Shown: positions 35,353 through 35,776 of the stretch, piece by piece | Numbering within the stretch: the first letter of the stretch is position 1 | Layout of the letters: the number at the start of each line of letters is the position of its first letter | Notes under the pieces: generated by a model | The model's input: the letters and a program-made list of their open reading frames with translations, nothing else | Database searches by the model: none | What the model was told of the DNA's origin: nothing | Origin: a virus | Virus record (IMG/VR): IMGVR_UViG_3300032296_001219 | Coordinates: 1 to 35,776 of that record | DNA length: 35,776 bases | Reading direction: 5' to 3' (one strand) | Position numbers and translations under genes: made by a program

Positions 35353-35453
35353 GGCGCCCAGCGCGGCGCAAAGGAAGACCGATGACCATTGAATCCACGA
35401 GTGCAGACGACGCCACCCGCCGCGATGGGTCGCGCTTGAGCGAGGGGTTAGGC
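35335..35453 (+). other. attC-like site 6 (119 bp), altered left core
   Basis: GCCGAAC (35335-35341) GTTGGAGCTAAGGCGC; right arm CGCGCTTGAGCGAGGG, GTTAGGC (35447-35453). GCGCCCAGCGCGGCGC lies on the left. The variable part carries AAGGAAGACCG and ATG 35382. The left core differs from GCCTAAC by one base. Confidence 0.75.
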
Positions 35454-35651
35454 GCGCTGCCGGAGCCTGCAATGTTGCGCGGGGTCGATGAGGACTACTA
35501 CACCGCCGAGCAAATGCGCGCCTATGCGCTTGCCGAAGTGCAGCGGGCTGTGAGCGCGATCATGTCTCGATGCCGAGGCAAGACGCACGAAGGCTGCGCC
35601 TACCTTGGGCACTGCGGCATGGTGTGCAACAAGTGCGGCCAAGTGGCTTGA
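35382..35651 (+). CDS. Cassette gene 7: Cys-rich protein starting in attC (89 aa)
   Basis: ATG 35382 behind AAAGGAAGACCG in attC 6. The first ~26 residues (MTIESTSADDATRRDGSRLS, EGLGA) are attC translation. The cassette part has VDEDYYTAEQMRAYALAEVQ, RAVSAIMSRCRGKTHEGCAY and LGHCGMVCNKCGQVA; cysteines in CNKC and HCGMVC could bind zinc. The tyrosine/acidic 'YYTAEQMRAYA' segment is a style frequent in small phage proteins. The stop lies 2 bp before the left core of attC 7. Confidence 0.6.
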   Translation: MTIESTSADDATRRDGSRLSEGLGALPEPAMLRGVDEDYYTAEQMRAYALAEVQRAVSAIMSRCRGKTHEGCAYLGHCGMVCNKCGQVA

Positions 35652-35653
35652 GG

Positions 35654-35776
35654 GCCTAACGTTCGAGCTAAGCTGCCCGCGGAGGCGGCGTTGCCCTGCG
35701 GGGCGAAGGAGAATTGACATGACCGAAGAACCGCAGGGCAACGCTGCCGTAGCGGGTCAGCTTGAGCGAGGGGTTA
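35654..35776 (+). other. attC-like site 7, cut by window edge
   Basis: GCCTAAC (35654-35660) GTTCGAGCTAAGCTGCCC; stem GCGTTGCCCTGCGG / CCGCAGGGCAACGC; right arm AGCTTGAGCGAGGG and the start of the right core, GTTA, at the edge. AAGGAGAATTGAC and ATG 35719 lie inside. Confidence 0.85.
35719..35776 (+). CDS. Cassette gene 8, only N-terminal attC-encoded part visible
   Basis: ATG 35719 behind AAGGAGAATTGAC in attC 7. The visible 19 codons read MTEEPQGNAAVAGQLERGV, with QLERGV formed by the attC right arm, as in the half-site gene at 33284. The cassette-specific part lies beyond the window. Confidence 0.5.
   Translation, partial: MTEEPQGNAAVAGQLERGV

Larger units (their letters stand above)
33461..35776 (+). 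mobile_element. Integron-like gene-cassette array without visible integrase
   Basis: From 33461 to the right edge, short ORFs on one strand alternate with seven attC-like sites (33749, 34035, 34355, 34673, 34974, 35335, 35654) and one half-site (33454). Cassette length is about 240-380 bp. Stop codons fall in or beside the left core site (TAA of GCCTAAC). Each ORF has its own ribosome site, and none has an obvious promoter. By definition this is a CALIN (cluster of attC lacking an integrase) as far as the window shows; the array continues beyond the edge. Confidence 0.85.

Noticed and set aside
1-35776. tRNA genes or an integrase/repressor lysogeny module
   Set aside because: No tRNA-like cloverleaf, integrase or CI-type repressor was recognised by eye in the window; absence outside the window cannot be judged.

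Overview
The window looks like part of a high-GC double-stranded DNA tailed phage, probably from a freshwater or soil proteobacterium. A Burkholderiales-type host is my guess, from base composition and from the style of the attC sites; it is not proven. The genome is split into two divergent arms. Everything from the left edge to 19.48 kb is on the minus strand and is the virion and packaging module. Everything from 19.82 kb to the right edge is on the plus strand and consists of about 35 mostly small accessory or early genes. The 335-bp divergence region (19.48-19.82 kb) carries a hairpin/terminator, three tandem 19-bp operator-like repeats containing TTGACA, a 10-bp-arm inverted repeat and the first copy of an interspersed palindrome.

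Late arm, read leftward: small terminase; large terminase, interrupted at its nuclease active site by a 308-residue intein; portal; a small helical protein; a GroES-like co-chaperonin; scaffold; two head-associated proteins; major capsid protein followed by a strong terminator. After that come a probable decoration protein, an 839-residue fibre-like protein, a run of small basic or membrane proteins, two adaptor-like proteins, a clan GH-A glycoside hydrolase, a zinc-ribbon protein, a HExxH protein, and a tail fibre cut by the left edge. No tape-measure gene is present in the window. Inside the intein, a second reading frame on the same strand encodes a complete HNH endonuclease with its own ribosome-binding site.

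Early arm (19.8-32.97 kb): tightly packed, often overlapping small genes, nearly all preceded by a near-identical ribosome-binding leader (CCTGAAGGAG). Between them lie two families of short perfect palindromes, GCGGACA-n-TGTCCGC and GAGAGAnnTCTCTC. Recognisable products are a HAD phosphatase with a small inserted domain, a DUF932 protein, a GP88-like Cys-rich protein, a NinX/DUF2591-like protein and two Ala-rich paralogues. The block ends at a strong terminator at 32.94-32.97 kb.

Right end (33.46-35.78 kb and continuing off the edge): an integron-type gene-cassette array in phage context. Seven attC-like sites plus one half-site have inverted core sites (GCCTAAC ... GTTAGGC) and the arms GTTCGAGCTAA ... 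TTGAGCGAGGG, and they alternate with small ORFs on one strand. In several of them the variable part of the attC carries a Shine-Dalgarno and ATG, so the next protein begins inside the recombination site and reads through the crossover point. No integron integrase is visible in the window. This array, the nested intein/HNH arrangement and the interspersed palindromes are the most unusual things here.
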